A stretch of 64,000 bases of DNA, from NCBI RefSeq assembly GCF_003590335.1, contig NZ_MIET01000030.1, positions 62,001-126,000 on the forward strand, in the 5' to 3' direction. Each line of letters begins with the position of its first letter. Positions within the stretch are counted from its first letter, which is position 1. A model generated the notes under the pieces. The model did no database searches. It was not told where the DNA came from and worked only from the letters and a program-made list of their open reading frames with translations. Positions 50,069 to 64,000 of the stretch are shown piece after piece. Origin of the DNA: Pseudoalteromonas sp. MSK9-3 (GTDB lineage Bacteria > Pseudomonadota > Gammaproteobacteria > Enterobacterales > Alteromonadaceae). The position numbers and the translations under genes were made by a program.

Positions 50069-51040
50069 ATGCCTGCTGCTGATTTTGACATGAATGAGAT
50101 CCATTGGTTAATGGATATGTTTAATACGGTTGATGTTGGGTTAGTCGTACTAGATAGAGATTATAAAGTGTGTATTTGGAATGGTTTTATGGAAAACCAT
50201 TCAGGACTATTGCCAAGTGCCGTTAAAGATAAAGATATTTTTGACTTATTTCCGAGCATTGATGAACAGTGGTTTAGAGGTAAAACCGAGTCGGTATTTG
50301 TGTTAAAAAACCGCTCTTTTACTATTTGGGAACAGCAACCCTATATATTTAAATTTAAGAATTACCGACCGATCACCGGTAAAGCTGATCACATGTATCA
50401 AAGTTCGACAATTATTCCTTTGAGTACCATTACGGGCGAAGTAGGGCACATATGTATCATTATTTATGATGTGACTGATGAAGCAATGAATAAGCTTGAG
50501 CTGGAACAAGTGAATCAGAAGCTTGAACAAATGAGCCGTACCGATAGCTTAACAACATTAGCCAATAGGGGCTATTGGGAAACGACGTTACGCAAAGAGT
50601 TTAAGCGGTTAAAGCGCAGTGAGGGCGTGTGCAGCTTGCTTATGTTTGATATTGATCACTTTAAACGGGTAAATGATGACTATGGGCATAGTGGCGGTGA
50701 TGAAGCTATTCGGCATATTTCAGATCTTTTGAAAAAAACCTTACGTGAAACAGACACAGCTGGTCGATACGGCGGTGAAGAGTTTGTCGTGACCTTAGTT
50801 GATACTGACAATGAGGGGGCACAAATATTTGCTGAACGTTTAAGAAGCTTGATTGAGAAGTCGTCAATTTTTTATGATAACAAGCAAATACAAATAACAG
50901 TCAGTGTTGGTTTTGCAGCTTATACCAGTGACTTTGATAAACACGAGCAGTGGATTGAAGCGGCAGACCTTGCGTTATATCACTCCAAAGAAACGGGTAG
51001 AAATAAAGTAACGGGTTACACCAGTGATATGAAAAAATAA
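50069..51040 (+). CDS. PAS-GGDEF diguanylate cyclase
   Basis: Makes cyclic-di-GMP. The 323-residue soluble protein has a PAS-like domain (about 10-140), a coiled-coil linker (LELEQVNQKLEQM) and a GGDEF domain with RYGGEEF. An RxxD inhibitory site, RETD, sits seven residues before GGEEF at the canonical place. The next positions (SVGFAAYTSDF, ADLALYHSKETGRNKV) are standard. It is translationally coupled to the REC-CheC gene by a 4-bp gap. Confidence 0.92.
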   Translation: MPAADFDMNEIHWLMDMFNTVDVGLVVLDRDYKVCIWNGFMENHSGLLPSAVKDKDIFDLFPSIDEQWFRGKTESVFVLKNRSFTIWEQQPYIFKFKNYRPITGKADHMYQSSTIIPLSTITGEVGHICIIIYDVTDEAMNKLELEQVNQKLEQMSRTDSLTTLANRGYWETTLRKEFKRLKRSEGVCSLLMFDIDHFKRVNDDYGHSGGDEAIRHISDLLKKTLRETDTAGRYGGEEFVVTLVDTDNEGAQIFAERLRSLIEKSSIFYDNKQIQITVSVGFAAYTSDFDKHEQWIEAADLALYHSKETGRNKVTGYTSDMKK

Positions 51041-51096
51041 GAATAGTGACTTCAACGTGAACCATCACAGTATGGATTGACACTTCTACAATAAAG

Positions 51097-51130
51097 CGCT
51101 CGACGTATATCATCGGGCGTTTTGTATTTT
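51097..51130 (+). terminator. Candidate terminator of the REC-CheC/DGC operon
   Basis: CGCTCGA (51097-51103) pairs with TCGGGCG (51113-51119) with one GU pair, then TTTTGTATTTT follows. Confidence 0.45.
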
Positions 51131-51276
51131 AAGCCCGTGTGCGGTGGTAATTTAAAAGCAGGCAACTAGTCTTTTTGACTATCTTTTAGGCTTGGGTTTC
51201 TATTACGTTCTTCGAATTAAAACTGGAAAAGTGTTAATCTTATTTAGAATGGATCTGTCACTTCCCCAAAAAATAA

Positions 51277-51303
51277 AAAGCCCTAATATTTAGGGCTTTT
51301 TTG
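51277..51303. terminator. Bidirectional terminator before spoVR
   Basis: AAAAGCCCTAA-TAT-TTAGGGCTTTT is a perfect stem with T on both flanks, between the convergent DGC and SpoVR transcripts. Confidence 0.85.
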
Positions 51304-51327
51304 TAGAAAATTCATAGAACTAAAATA

Positions 51328-52839
51328 CTAAGCTGATGCTTCTTTGCTTTCTACAGGGCATTGACCTATGACGGTTTTGGTTCCGTCTGCATCAACTTGC
51401 TCTAACTTAACCGAGAAGCCCCATAGCCTGTATAGGTGTTTTAAAACTTCTTTTTTAGAGTTAGCCAAAGGTATGCCATTTTGAGGCACGTAGCGCAATG
51501 TTAAAGAGCGATCTCCGCGAACATCTACATCATATACTTGAATGTTCGGTTCGTGGTTACTCAAATTATATTGCGCTGATAAGGAAGAACGAACAAACTG
51601 ATAACCTTCATCATTATGAATGGCACCAACCTCTAAATGCGGCGATTTTTGCTGGTCGACTATTGTGAATAGTTTAAAGTCTCGAATCAGTTTTGGTGAT
51701 AAAAACTGACTTACAAAGCTCTCATCTTTAAAGTTCTCCATTGCAAAATGAAGCGTATCTAACCAATCTTTCCCGGCAAATTCAGGAAACCATTGTTTAT
51801 CTTCATCTGTAGGGTTTTCACAAATACGACGAATATCGACCATCATATTGAAGCCAAGTGCGTAAGGGTTTATCCCTGAATAAAATTTACTGTTGTAAGG
51901 GGGTTGATAGACAACATTGGTATGGCTTTGTAAAAACTCTAGCATGAAAGCATCGCTGACTTTACCCTCATCATATAGGTGATTCAAAATAGTATAGTGC
52001 CAGAACGTCGCCCAGCCTTCGTTCATAACTTGTGTCTGGCGCTGAGGGTAAAAATACTGCGATACTTTTCGTACTATACGAATTATTTCTCGTTGCCATG
52101 ATTCTAATAAAGGCGCATTTTTCTCAATAAAATAAAGGATGTTCTCTTGTGGCTCTGTTGGAAAGCGGATCCGCTTTACTTTTTCTTCATGAGCACTCAC
52201 AGGGATCGTTCGCCAAAGCTCGTTGACTTGAGATTGCAAATAATCTTCACGTTCTTTTTGTCTTTTCTGCTCTTCAAACAAAGATATTTGTTGAGGGCGC
52301 TTATATCTATCAACACCATAATTCATGAGCGCATGGCAAGAGTCTAGTAGGTTTTCAACTTCATCAATTCCATATTTCTGCTCACACTGCGCAATATAGT
52401 TTTTGGCAAATAATAAATAGTCGATGATTGATGATGCATCAGTCCACGTTTTAAAGAGATAATTACCTTTAAAAAATGAATTATGCCCATAACAGGCATG
52501 TGCCATTACCAATGCTTGCATGGGTAATGTATTTTCTTCCATTAAATACGAAATACACGGATCTGAATTAATAACAATCTCATAAGCGAGACCCATTTGG
52601 CCCCGCTTATAGTTTTGCTCTGTTTGAATAAATTTTTTGCCATATGACCAATGACTATAGCCGATTGGCATACCAACGCTCGAATATGCATCCATCATTT
52701 GTTCAGCGGTGATCACTTCTATTTGGTTAGGGTAGGTATCTAACCTGTAGTGTTCAGCTACGCGCGCTATCTCAGCCTGATATTCTCCTAACATCTCAAA
52801 CGTCCAATCAGGTCCGTCATTCATAGGGTTATAACTCAT
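51328..52839 (-). CDS. SpoVR-family protein (YcgB)
   Basis: A 503-residue cytoplasmic protein of the SpoVR/YcgB family, whose function is unresolved; in Bacillus it is a sporulation protein, in enterobacteria YcgB is linked to stationary phase. It shows conserved segments such as MAHACYGHNSFFKGNY, NEGWATFWHYTILNHLYD and NPYALGFNMMVDIRRI. Histidine clusters in AHACYGHNSFF and the WATFWH motif suggest metal binding (inference). It is the last gene of a three-gene operon after yeaG and yeaH (20-bp gap). Confidence 0.93.
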   Translation of the reverse strand: MSYNPMNDGPDWTFEMLGEYQAEIARVAEHYRLDTYPNQIEVITAEQMMDAYSSVGMPIGYSHWSYGKKFIQTEQNYKRGQMGLAYEIVINSDPCISYLMEENTLPMQALVMAHACYGHNSFFKGNYLFKTWTDASSIIDYLLFAKNYIAQCEQKYGIDEVENLLDSCHALMNYGVDRYKRPQQISLFEEQKRQKEREDYLQSQVNELWRTIPVSAHEEKVKRIRFPTEPQENILYFIEKNAPLLESWQREIIRIVRKVSQYFYPQRQTQVMNEGWATFWHYTILNHLYDEGKVSDAFMLEFLQSHTNVVYQPPYNSKFYSGINPYALGFNMMVDIRRICENPTDEDKQWFPEFAGKDWLDTLHFAMENFKDESFVSQFLSPKLIRDFKLFTIVDQQKSPHLEVGAIHNDEGYQFVRSSLSAQYNLSNHEPNIQVYDVDVRGDRSLTLRYVPQNGIPLANSKKEVLKHLYRLWGFSVKLEQVDADGTKTVIGQCPVESKEASA

Positions 52840-52859
52840 ATAGTTCCCTCCTATAAAGG

Positions 52860-54143
52860 TTAGGCAGCGCCTTGTTGTTGACGATTCTTTTTAAATAACT
52901 CTCTAAATATCGGATAGATATCTTCAACACTTTTAATATGCTGCATGGCGAAGTTATCAAACGTATTTTCGATTGCTTGATATTCTCTCCACAGGCTTTG
53001 GTGTGCCCGTGTTGTAATTTCGATATAGGCATAGTAACGCACTGTTTTTAGCAAGTGGTTGGTCATAATATCAGTGCAATGAGGCGAGTCATCAGCCCAG
53101 TTATCACCATCAGATGCTTGTGCTGCGTAAATGTTCCAGTCACCCTGTGAATATCGCTCTTTTACGATTTCATCCATCAGTTTGAGCGCACTAGATACGA
53201 TTGTGCCGCCCGTTTCTTGTGAGTAAAAGAATTCTTGCTCGTCAACTTCTTTGGCTTGTGTATGATGGCGGATGTAAACCACCTCGATGTCTTTATAGGT
53301 GCGAGTAAGAAACTGATAGAGCAAAATGTAAAACCGTTTTGCCATATCTTTAGTACCTTGATCCATTGAACCAGACACATCCATTAAACAAAACATCACC
53401 GCTTTGCTTGTTGGGTGCGGCTTTTTCTCATAATTTCTGAACCGTAAATCATAGTTATCAATAAAAGGAACCGCTGCGATTTGCCGCTTTAGCCCTTCAA
53501 TTTCAAGTTCTAACTGTGAGATTTGATGCTGCGGAGGTACTGGCTCATTAAGAAGCTCAGCTAATTCACTTTCCGCTTCTTTAAGTCTGCGTCGCTTTCC
53601 CGCTGACATGGCAACACGTCTAGCCAATGAACCTTGCAATGAGCGCACAATGTCCAGATTACTAGGCATACCATCATTACAAAAGCCGGCTCGGTGCGTT
53701 TTCATTTGCACTAACTTATCAAGCTGACTTTGTTGCAAATTAGGCAGCTCTAAATCTTCAAATAACAAATCAAGATACTCGTCTTTGGAGATTGAGAATA
53801 CAAAGTCATCTTCACCCTCACCTTGATCACTTGCTTCGCCTTCCCCTGCGCCACCAGACTGACCAGAAGGGGGACGTTGGATTTTGTCCCCTGTAGTAAA
53901 CTGGTCATTACCAGGGTGGATCATTTCTCGATCCCCCCCTTTACCTTGGTGAAATGCAGGCTCACTCATATCTTTTTGCGGTATCGAAATACTTTCACCA
54001 CTGCTCACATCAGTGACACTGCGTTTATTGATTGCATCAGAAACAGCTTCTTTAATCTGTTTCTTGTAGCGTCGAATAAAGCGCTGTCGATTAAGCGTGC
54101 TTTTATTTTTACCGTTCAGGCGACGGTCTATAAAATGCGCCAT
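52860..54143 (-). CDS. yeaH: YeaH/YhbH-family protein (DUF444)
   Basis: A 427-residue protein of the YeaH/YhbH family. The N-terminus is rich in basic residues ([23 protein letters not shown]). The middle has a Gly/Glu/Gln-rich low-complexity stretch ([19 protein letters not shown]). The C-terminal half is VWA-like with the metal-site motif DVSGSMDQG. It lies between yeaG and spoVR with 26- and 20-bp gaps. In E. coli yeaGH is one operon induced in stress and stationary phase. Confidence 0.95.
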   Translation of the reverse strand: MAHFIDRRLNGKNKSTLNRQRFIRRYKKQIKEAVSDAINKRSVTDVSSGESISIPQKDMSEPAFHQGKGGDREMIHPGNDQFTTGDKIQRPPSGQSGGAGEGEASDQGEGEDDFVFSISKDEYLDLLFEDLELPNLQQSQLDKLVQMKTHRAGFCNDGMPSNLDIVRSLQGSLARRVAMSAGKRRRLKEAESELAELLNEPVPPQHQISQLELEIEGLKRQIAAVPFIDNYDLRFRNYEKKPHPTSKAVMFCLMDVSGSMDQGTKDMAKRFYILLYQFLTRTYKDIEVVYIRHHTQAKEVDEQEFFYSQETGGTIVSSALKLMDEIVKERYSQGDWNIYAAQASDGDNWADDSPHCTDIMTNHLLKTVRYYAYIEITTRAHQSLWREYQAIENTFDNFAMQHIKSVEDIYPIFRELFKKNRQQQGAA

Positions 54144-54169
54144 AAATCACCCTCTCAGTCGAATTAATC

Positions 54170-56092
54170 TTATTGTGACTTTCTCACTCTTAGATACCAT
54201 TCAGAGAGTAACCTAACTTGTTTTTGTGTATAGCCTTTCTCTACCATTCGATTGACGAAGTCTTCATGCTTTTTCTGATCTTCGGCAGAGGTTTTGGCAT
54301 TGAATGAAATAACAGGTAATAAGTCCTCAGTGTTAGAGAACATTTTCTTCTCTATTACTGTGCGTAGTTTTTCGTAACTCGTCCACACTGGATTGCTCCC
54401 GTTATGATGTGCTCGAGCTCTGAGTACGAAGTTAACTATTTCGTTTCTGAAGTCTTTTGGATTTGAAATACCTGCTGGCTTTTCAATTTTCTCTAGCTCA
54501 GCGTTTAATGCAGCTCTATCAAATAGCTGGCCTGTATCTGGATCTCTGTATTCTTGATCTTGGATCCAAAAGTCAGCATAGGTGACATAGCGGTCAAAAA
54601 TATTCTGGCCGTATTCTGAGTACGATTCTAAGTAAGCGGTTTGTAGTTCTTTGCCAATAAACTCTACATACTGAGGGGTTAAATAACCTTTTAAATGGCT
54701 AAGGTAACGTTCTTGCAGTTCAGCATTAAATTGTTCACGCTCTATTTGCTGCTCCAATACATAAAAAAGGTGTACAGGGTTTGCTGCAACTTCAGCATGG
54801 TCAAAGTTAAACACTCGGGATAAAATTTTGAATGCAAATCGGGTTGAGAGCCCATTCATACCTTCATCAACACCGGCATAATCTCGATATTCTTGGTAAG
54901 ACTTTGCTTTTGGATCAGTATCTTTAAGACTTTCACCATCATATACACGCATTTTAGAATAGATGCTTGAGTTTTCAGGTTCTTTAATCCGCGACAATGA
55001 TACGAACTTAGCCAGTGTTTCTAATGTACCCGGTGCACAAGGTGCCGTAGCAAGCTCACTGTTTTCAATCAATTTATCGTAGATCTTAACTTCTTCAGAG
55101 ACGCGTAGGCAGTAAGGTACTTTTACGATATACACTCGGTCTAAGAATGCTTCATTGTTTTTATTGTTTTTAAAAGTTTGCCACTCTGATTCGTTTGAAT
55201 GCGCCAATATCATGCCATTAAATGGCAATGCTGATATACCTTCGGTACCGTTGTAATTACCTTCCTGAGTTGCTGTAAGCAGTGGATGTAGTACCTTAAT
55301 AGGCGCCTTAAACATTTCCACAAATTCCATCAGACCTTGGTTTGCTAAGCACAAAGAGCCTGAGTAGGCGTACGCGTCAGGATCATTTTGGGCAAAGTGT
55401 TCTAACTTTCGAATGTCTACTTTACCGACTAGCGCTGATATATCTTGATTATTTTCATCGCCAGGTTCTGTTTTGGCAATGGCAACTTGATCAAGAATAG
55501 AAGGGTAGCGTTTTACAACTTTGAACTGGCTAATGTCTCCATTAAACTCATGCAATCGCTTAGTTGCCCAAGGCGACATCACGGTTTTTAGGTAGCGGGG
55601 CTTGATCCCATACTCTTTTGAGAGTAGCTCTGCATCTTCAACAGGGTTAAATAAGGAAAGAGGATGATCATTCACAGGTGACCCTTTAATTGCATAAATG
55701 GGCACTTGCTGCATCAAATATTTTAGCTTTTCTGCAATTGATGATTTACCACCACCCACAGGTCCAAGCAAGTAAAGTACTTGTTTACACTCTTCAAGCC
55801 CTTGTGCTGCATGCTTTAGGTAGGCAACTATTTGCTCTATCGCATCTTCCATGCCATAGAATTCATTAAATGCGGGGTAACGTGCGATCACGCGATTTGA
55901 AAACAGCCGACTGAGTCTTGCATCATTTGATGTATCAATCATTTCAGGTTCGCCAATGGCCATAAGTAGACGCTCGGGAGCACTGGCATAGGCTGATTTG
56001 TCGTTCTTACAGATCTCTAGAAATTCAGCGATACTGTATTCTTCTTCTTGAGCTGCTTCATATCTGGCTTGGTAGTGTTCAAATATCGTCAT
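54170..56092 (-). CDS. yeaG: PrkA-type serine protein kinase YeaG
   Basis: A 640-residue protein of the PrkA family: an N-terminal AAA-type ATPase domain with the P-loop LGPVGGGKSS (around residue 112), then the PrkA kinase-like C-terminal domain (from about residue 390). I chose the ATG at 56092 (MTIFEHYQARYE) because GGAGGT lies 5 bp upstream; the E. coli protein has 644 residues. It is first in the operon yeaG-yeaH-spoVR, preceded by a 203-bp gap. Confidence 0.95.
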   Translation of the reverse strand: MTIFEHYQARYEAAQEEEYSIAEFLEICKNDKSAYASAPERLLMAIGEPEMIDTSNDARLSRLFSNRVIARYPAFNEFYGMEDAIEQIVAYLKHAAQGLEECKQVLYLLGPVGGGKSSIAEKLKYLMQQVPIYAIKGSPVNDHPLSLFNPVEDAELLSKEYGIKPRYLKTVMSPWATKRLHEFNGDISQFKVVKRYPSILDQVAIAKTEPGDENNQDISALVGKVDIRKLEHFAQNDPDAYAYSGSLCLANQGLMEFVEMFKAPIKVLHPLLTATQEGNYNGTEGISALPFNGMILAHSNESEWQTFKNNKNNEAFLDRVYIVKVPYCLRVSEEVKIYDKLIENSELATAPCAPGTLETLAKFVSLSRIKEPENSSIYSKMRVYDGESLKDTDPKAKSYQEYRDYAGVDEGMNGLSTRFAFKILSRVFNFDHAEVAANPVHLFYVLEQQIEREQFNAELQERYLSHLKGYLTPQYVEFIGKELQTAYLESYSEYGQNIFDRYVTYADFWIQDQEYRDPDTGQLFDRAALNAELEKIEKPAGISNPKDFRNEIVNFVLRARAHHNGSNPVWTSYEKLRTVIEKKMFSNTEDLLPVISFNAKTSAEDQKKHEDFVNRMVEKGYTQKQVRLLSEWYLRVRKSQ

Positions 56093-56232
56093 AACGACCT
56101 CCAATAACCTGCTTAAGTAAGGAAAGCTATTTAATCTTCAATGGGAAAGGTTAACTTTAAGTCTAGACGTGAAAATTAGAATTTGCCTAAAAATTCCAAA
56201 CATTTAATGGAATAAGGCACTGGTTTATAGGA

Positions 56233-56256
56233 ATAAAAAAAGGCGCCTGAGCGCCT
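56233..56256 (-). terminator. Terminator of sodB
   Basis: On the minus strand AGGCGC-TCAG-GCGCCT is followed by TTTTTTT. The stem lies at 56241-56256, 40 bp beyond the sodB stop. Confidence 0.75.
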
Positions 56257-56295
56257 CTTTATTGCAAAAAAATAAATAGTTTATAATGCGGCTGT

Positions 56296-56877
56296 TTATG
56301 CTAGGTTTGCGTTTGCAAATTCCCAGTTTACCAGTGCCCAATAACCTTTAAGGTAATCAGGACGTACGTTACGGAAGTCGATGTAGTAAGCGTGTTCCCA
56401 AAGGTCTACAGTTAGGATTGGTGTTACACCAGCTTCAGTTAGCGGTGTTGCCGCATTTGAAGTGTTAACAATATCAAGTGAACCATCAGCTAATTGCACT
56501 AACCAAGTCCAGCTCGAACCGAAGTTGTTAACAGCTTTATCGTTGAAAGCAGCCTGAAAATCTGCAAATGAGCCCCATTTTGCATTGATTAATTCAGCGA
56601 CTTTACCTGAAGGTTCACCGCCTGCATTTGGTGCAAGGCTGTTCCAGTAGAAAGTGTGGTTCCAAATTTGTGCTGCGTTGTTAAATACGCCACCTTCTGA
56701 ATTACACACAACTTCTTCTAGAGATTTCTCAGCAAGCTCAGTACCCTCAACAAGACCGTTAAGTTTAACAACGTAGGTGTTGTGGTGTTTGCCGTGGTGA
56801 AACTCAAGTGTTTCTTTTGAAATGTGTGGCTCAAGTGCATCAATTGCATAAGGTAGTGACGGTAGTACAAATGCCAT
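56296..56877 (-). CDS. sodB: Iron superoxide dismutase SodB
   Basis: Dismutates superoxide in the cytoplasm. The 193-residue protein has the metal ligands and signature of Fe-SOD: His in [10 protein letters not shown], His in WNHTFYWNS (with the Fe-type Gln in AAQIWNH), and [11 protein letters not shown]. It has the E. coli SodB length. The ATG at 56877 ([13 protein letters not shown]) has GGAG 8 bp upstream; an in-frame ATG four codons earlier overlaps that site. Adjacent to grxD as in E. coli. Confidence 0.97.
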   Translation of the reverse strand: MAFVLPSLPYAIDALEPHISKETLEFHHGKHHNTYVVKLNGLVEGTELAEKSLEEVVCNSEGGVFNNAAQIWNHTFYWNSLAPNAGGEPSGKVAELINAKWGSFADFQAAFNDKAVNNFGSSWTWLVQLADGSLDIVNTSNAATPLTEAGVTPILTVDLWEHAYYIDFRNVRPDYLKGYWALVNWEFANANLA

Positions 56878-57115
56878 TTTTTTCTCCAATTGTTAATAAA
56901 TGCCAAAATCGATACGAAACATAGCGCAGTTAAGTGCACTTTTCTATACGAGCTGGCTTTATAGTGATATTATAATTCCTGAGTATTTTACTCAAGTTTT
57001 GGCAAACAGCAATGGCGTTGCCTTATACTTATTTAGGAAACTAGCCCTATCGATTTATTTTTAATCAATAAATAATTGATTTGGGCTGAAGCTATCGTCA
57101 TTTTTGAGGTTAAAG

Positions 57116-57463
57116 ATGGAAACCATTGATAAAATTAAAGAGCAAATTTCAGAAAACCCAATCCTTCTCTATATGAAGGGATCACCAAAGTTACCAAACT
57201 GTGGTTTTTCGTCACAGGCGTCACAAGCACTAATGGGGTGCGGTGAGCAGTTTGCTTATGTTGATATTCTTCTTAACCCAGACATTCGTGCTGAGTTACC
57301 GCACTACGCAAATTGGCCAACATTCCCACAACTTTGGGTTGAAGGTGAGCTAATTGGTGGCTGCGATATCATCATTGAAATGTTTCAACGTGGTGAACTA
57401 CAACCGCTTATACAAGAAACAGCTGCAAAGTATAAAACTCAAGAGGCTGATGCTGCAGAGTAA
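57116..57463 (+). CDS. grxD: Monothiol glutaredoxin GrxD (Grx4)
   Basis: CGFS-type glutaredoxin that carries [2Fe-2S] clusters. The 115-residue protein shows the active site PNCGFSSQ, the GSH-binding WPTFPQLWV and GGCDIIIEM. I chose the ATG at 57116 (METIDKIKEQ) with TGAGGT 5 bp upstream. Divergent from sodB across 238 bp. Confidence 0.96.
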   Translation: METIDKIKEQISENPILLYMKGSPKLPNCGFSSQASQALMGCGEQFAYVDILLNPDIRAELPHYANWPTFPQLWVEGELIGGCDIIIEMFQRGELQPLIQETAAKYKTQEADAAE

Positions 57464-57485
57464 ACAGCGTCAGTTAGTTAATTGA

Positions 57486-57513
57486 AAGGCCGTGCTTATT
57501 GCTCGGCTTTTTT
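57486..57513 (+). terminator. Terminator of grxD
   Basis: GGCCG-type arm pairs with CGGCT around a short loop (one internal mismatch), followed by TTTTTTG. Confidence 0.65.
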
Positions 57514-57650
57514 GTAGTATTAATTTATCTGTCAATCTAGATACACCCACCCTTTCACATACGCTACTTTGATATTCCGTAACGACTCGTCGTTTGACCT
57601 GCATATTATTCACTTAATTTATTTTTCATCCATTTATCAATAGTGTTTAT

Positions 57651-57664
57651 TGAATATATATTCA
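57651..57664. promoter_or_regulatory. ARG-box-like palindrome 1 upstream of gltB
   Basis: TGAAT-ATAT-ATTCA matches the E. coli ArgR box core TGAATNNNNATTCA perfectly. It lies about 290 bp upstream of the gltB start. Confidence 0.55.
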
Positions 57665-57733
57665 CTTTCGCGGTATCTTTACGTTAACGTAAACTGTAGA
57701 TTTCGATGTTATTAATTTACTTTGTTGTCACAT

Positions 57734-57747
57734 TGACACTGGTGTCA
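57734..57747. promoter_or_regulatory. Palindrome TGACAC-TG-GTGTCA upstream of gltB
   Basis: A 6-bp inverted repeat with a 2-nt centre lies between the two ARG boxes. It overlaps a second, TGTCA-CATT-TGACA. It is not a clear NtrC or CRP site. Confidence 0.3.
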
Positions 57748-57835
57748 TGGTGTTTTTTTGTTCTCCAGATGTGTTTTTAGATACTTTTTTACATTTTGGT
57801 TAATTTGTCAGACCAATGAGAAATATTCATGTTTA

Positions 57836-57849
57836 TGAATATGTATTCA
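57836..57849. promoter_or_regulatory. ARG-box-like palindrome 2 upstream of gltB
   Basis: TGAAT-ATGT-ATTCA is a second perfect core. It lies 105 bp before the gltB start and just upstream of the -35-like hexamer. A weaker half box (ATTCAT, 57825-57830) lies next to it, so this could be a paired operator. Confidence 0.6.
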
Positions 57850-57953
57850 TAAATGTGTTGACTCAGTTTTAAATCCCCGTTAATTTTGAATATCGGCCAG
57901 TAATAATCGTCAGCAGTTTAATCCACTGGCAGGGGTAGCAAGGGGAGGAGTCC

Positions 57954-63838
<5,885 letters not shown>

Positions 63839-63857
63839 TTTGTAATACCCTGGAGAC

Positions 63858-63887
63858 AATAAGGCCCAATTTTGGGCCTTATTTTTT
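63858..63887 (+). terminator. Terminator of gltBD
   Basis: AATAAGGCCCAA pairs with TTGGGCCTTATT around a short loop, followed by TTTT. It lies 20 bp after the gltD stop. Confidence 0.85.
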
Positions 63888-63948
63888 GTCTGTAAAATGG
63901 TTTATCGATAGATAAATCACTCAACGTGAACAAACTCAAGCGTTGTTT

Positions 63949-64000
63949 TTATGCGCTTTGTACTGAGAGTAACTCTTCGGCACTTGCCTTTGTTGTATCG
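63949..64000 (-). CDS. Possible C-terminal end of a minus-strand gene (cut by window edge)
   Basis: One minus-strand frame runs open from the window edge to a TAA at 63949-63951, giving a 16-residue end rich in Ala, Ser and Glu. It looks like a plausible C-terminus convergent with gltD, but it is too short to assign and may be chance. Confidence 0.25.
   Translation of the reverse strand, partial: DTTKASAEELLSVQSA

Larger units (their letters stand above)
57464..57953. other. 490-bp gltB upstream region
   Basis: Holds the grxD terminator, two ARG-box-like palindromes, a separate TGACAC palindrome and a TTGACT -35-like hexamer (57858-57863). No reading frame looks coding. Confidence 0.6.

Noticed and set aside
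57918-57945. Sigma-54 promoter before gltB
   Set aside because: TGGCAG is followed by GC at a spacing two bases too short for the -24/-12 rule.

Overview
The window is chromosomal DNA of a marine gammaproteobacterium, most likely Alteromonadales and Pseudoalteromonas-like. This rests on moderately AT-rich composition, uniform codon use, gamma-type gene neighbourhoods (rlmE-ftsH-folP-glmM-tpiA-secG-tRNA-Leu; recR-htpG-adk; sodB next to grxD; gltB-gltD) and the split ccmH/ccmI genes behind a FliK-like gene. I see no insertion sequence, integrase, CRISPR array or prophage. Nearly all genes are intact; only the two window edges cut genes.

Layout. 1-1513 (-): a FliK-like protein cut by the left edge. 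1617-9349 (+): the complete System I cytochrome c maturation operon ccmABCDEFGHI, closed by mlaA. 9440-19005: transporters and small genes (orphan 94-aa protein, CPA2 antiporter, Spo0M-like protein, ElaA acetyltransferase, NSS transporter), an RstAB-like two-component pair, an orphan secreted protein and a serine hydrolase. 19038-25697: housekeeping block yhbY / rlmE-ftsH / folP-glmM-tpiA-secG / tRNA-Leu(GAG). The usual downstream rimP-nusA-infB block is absent and a helD-like helicase follows instead. 27916-30934: FIST sensor plus GGDEF-EAL protein. 31053-34214: small membrane protein, divergent queC/queE and an SDF symporter. 34381-40621: large Ig-like calcium-motif lipoprotein, then topA. 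40878-44271: TAP-like hydrolase plus NatAB-type ABC exporter, translationally coupled. 44745-48226: recR, htpG, adk. 48276-51040: periplasmic Tpx, then a REC-CheC response regulator coupled to a PAS-GGDEF diguanylate cyclase. 51328-56092 (-): PrkA kinase (yeaG), DUF444 protein (yeaH) and SpoVR (ycgB) as one operon. 56296-63838: sodB, grxD, gltBD.

Regulatory signals that can be read directly include heat-shock (sigma-32) promoter matches before rlmE-ftsH and before htpG, two ARG-box-like palindromes before gltB, a DnaA-box pair upstream of recR, and many intrinsic terminators.

I find no clearly new biological system. The best candidates for a second look are the two cyclic-di-GMP modules (FIST + GGDEF-EAL, and REC-CheC + PAS-GGDEF), the PrkA-DUF444-SpoVR operon, the TAP-hydrolase/NatAB operon, and the ARG boxes in front of glutamate synthase. 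Family assignments come from reading motifs by eye; no database search was run.
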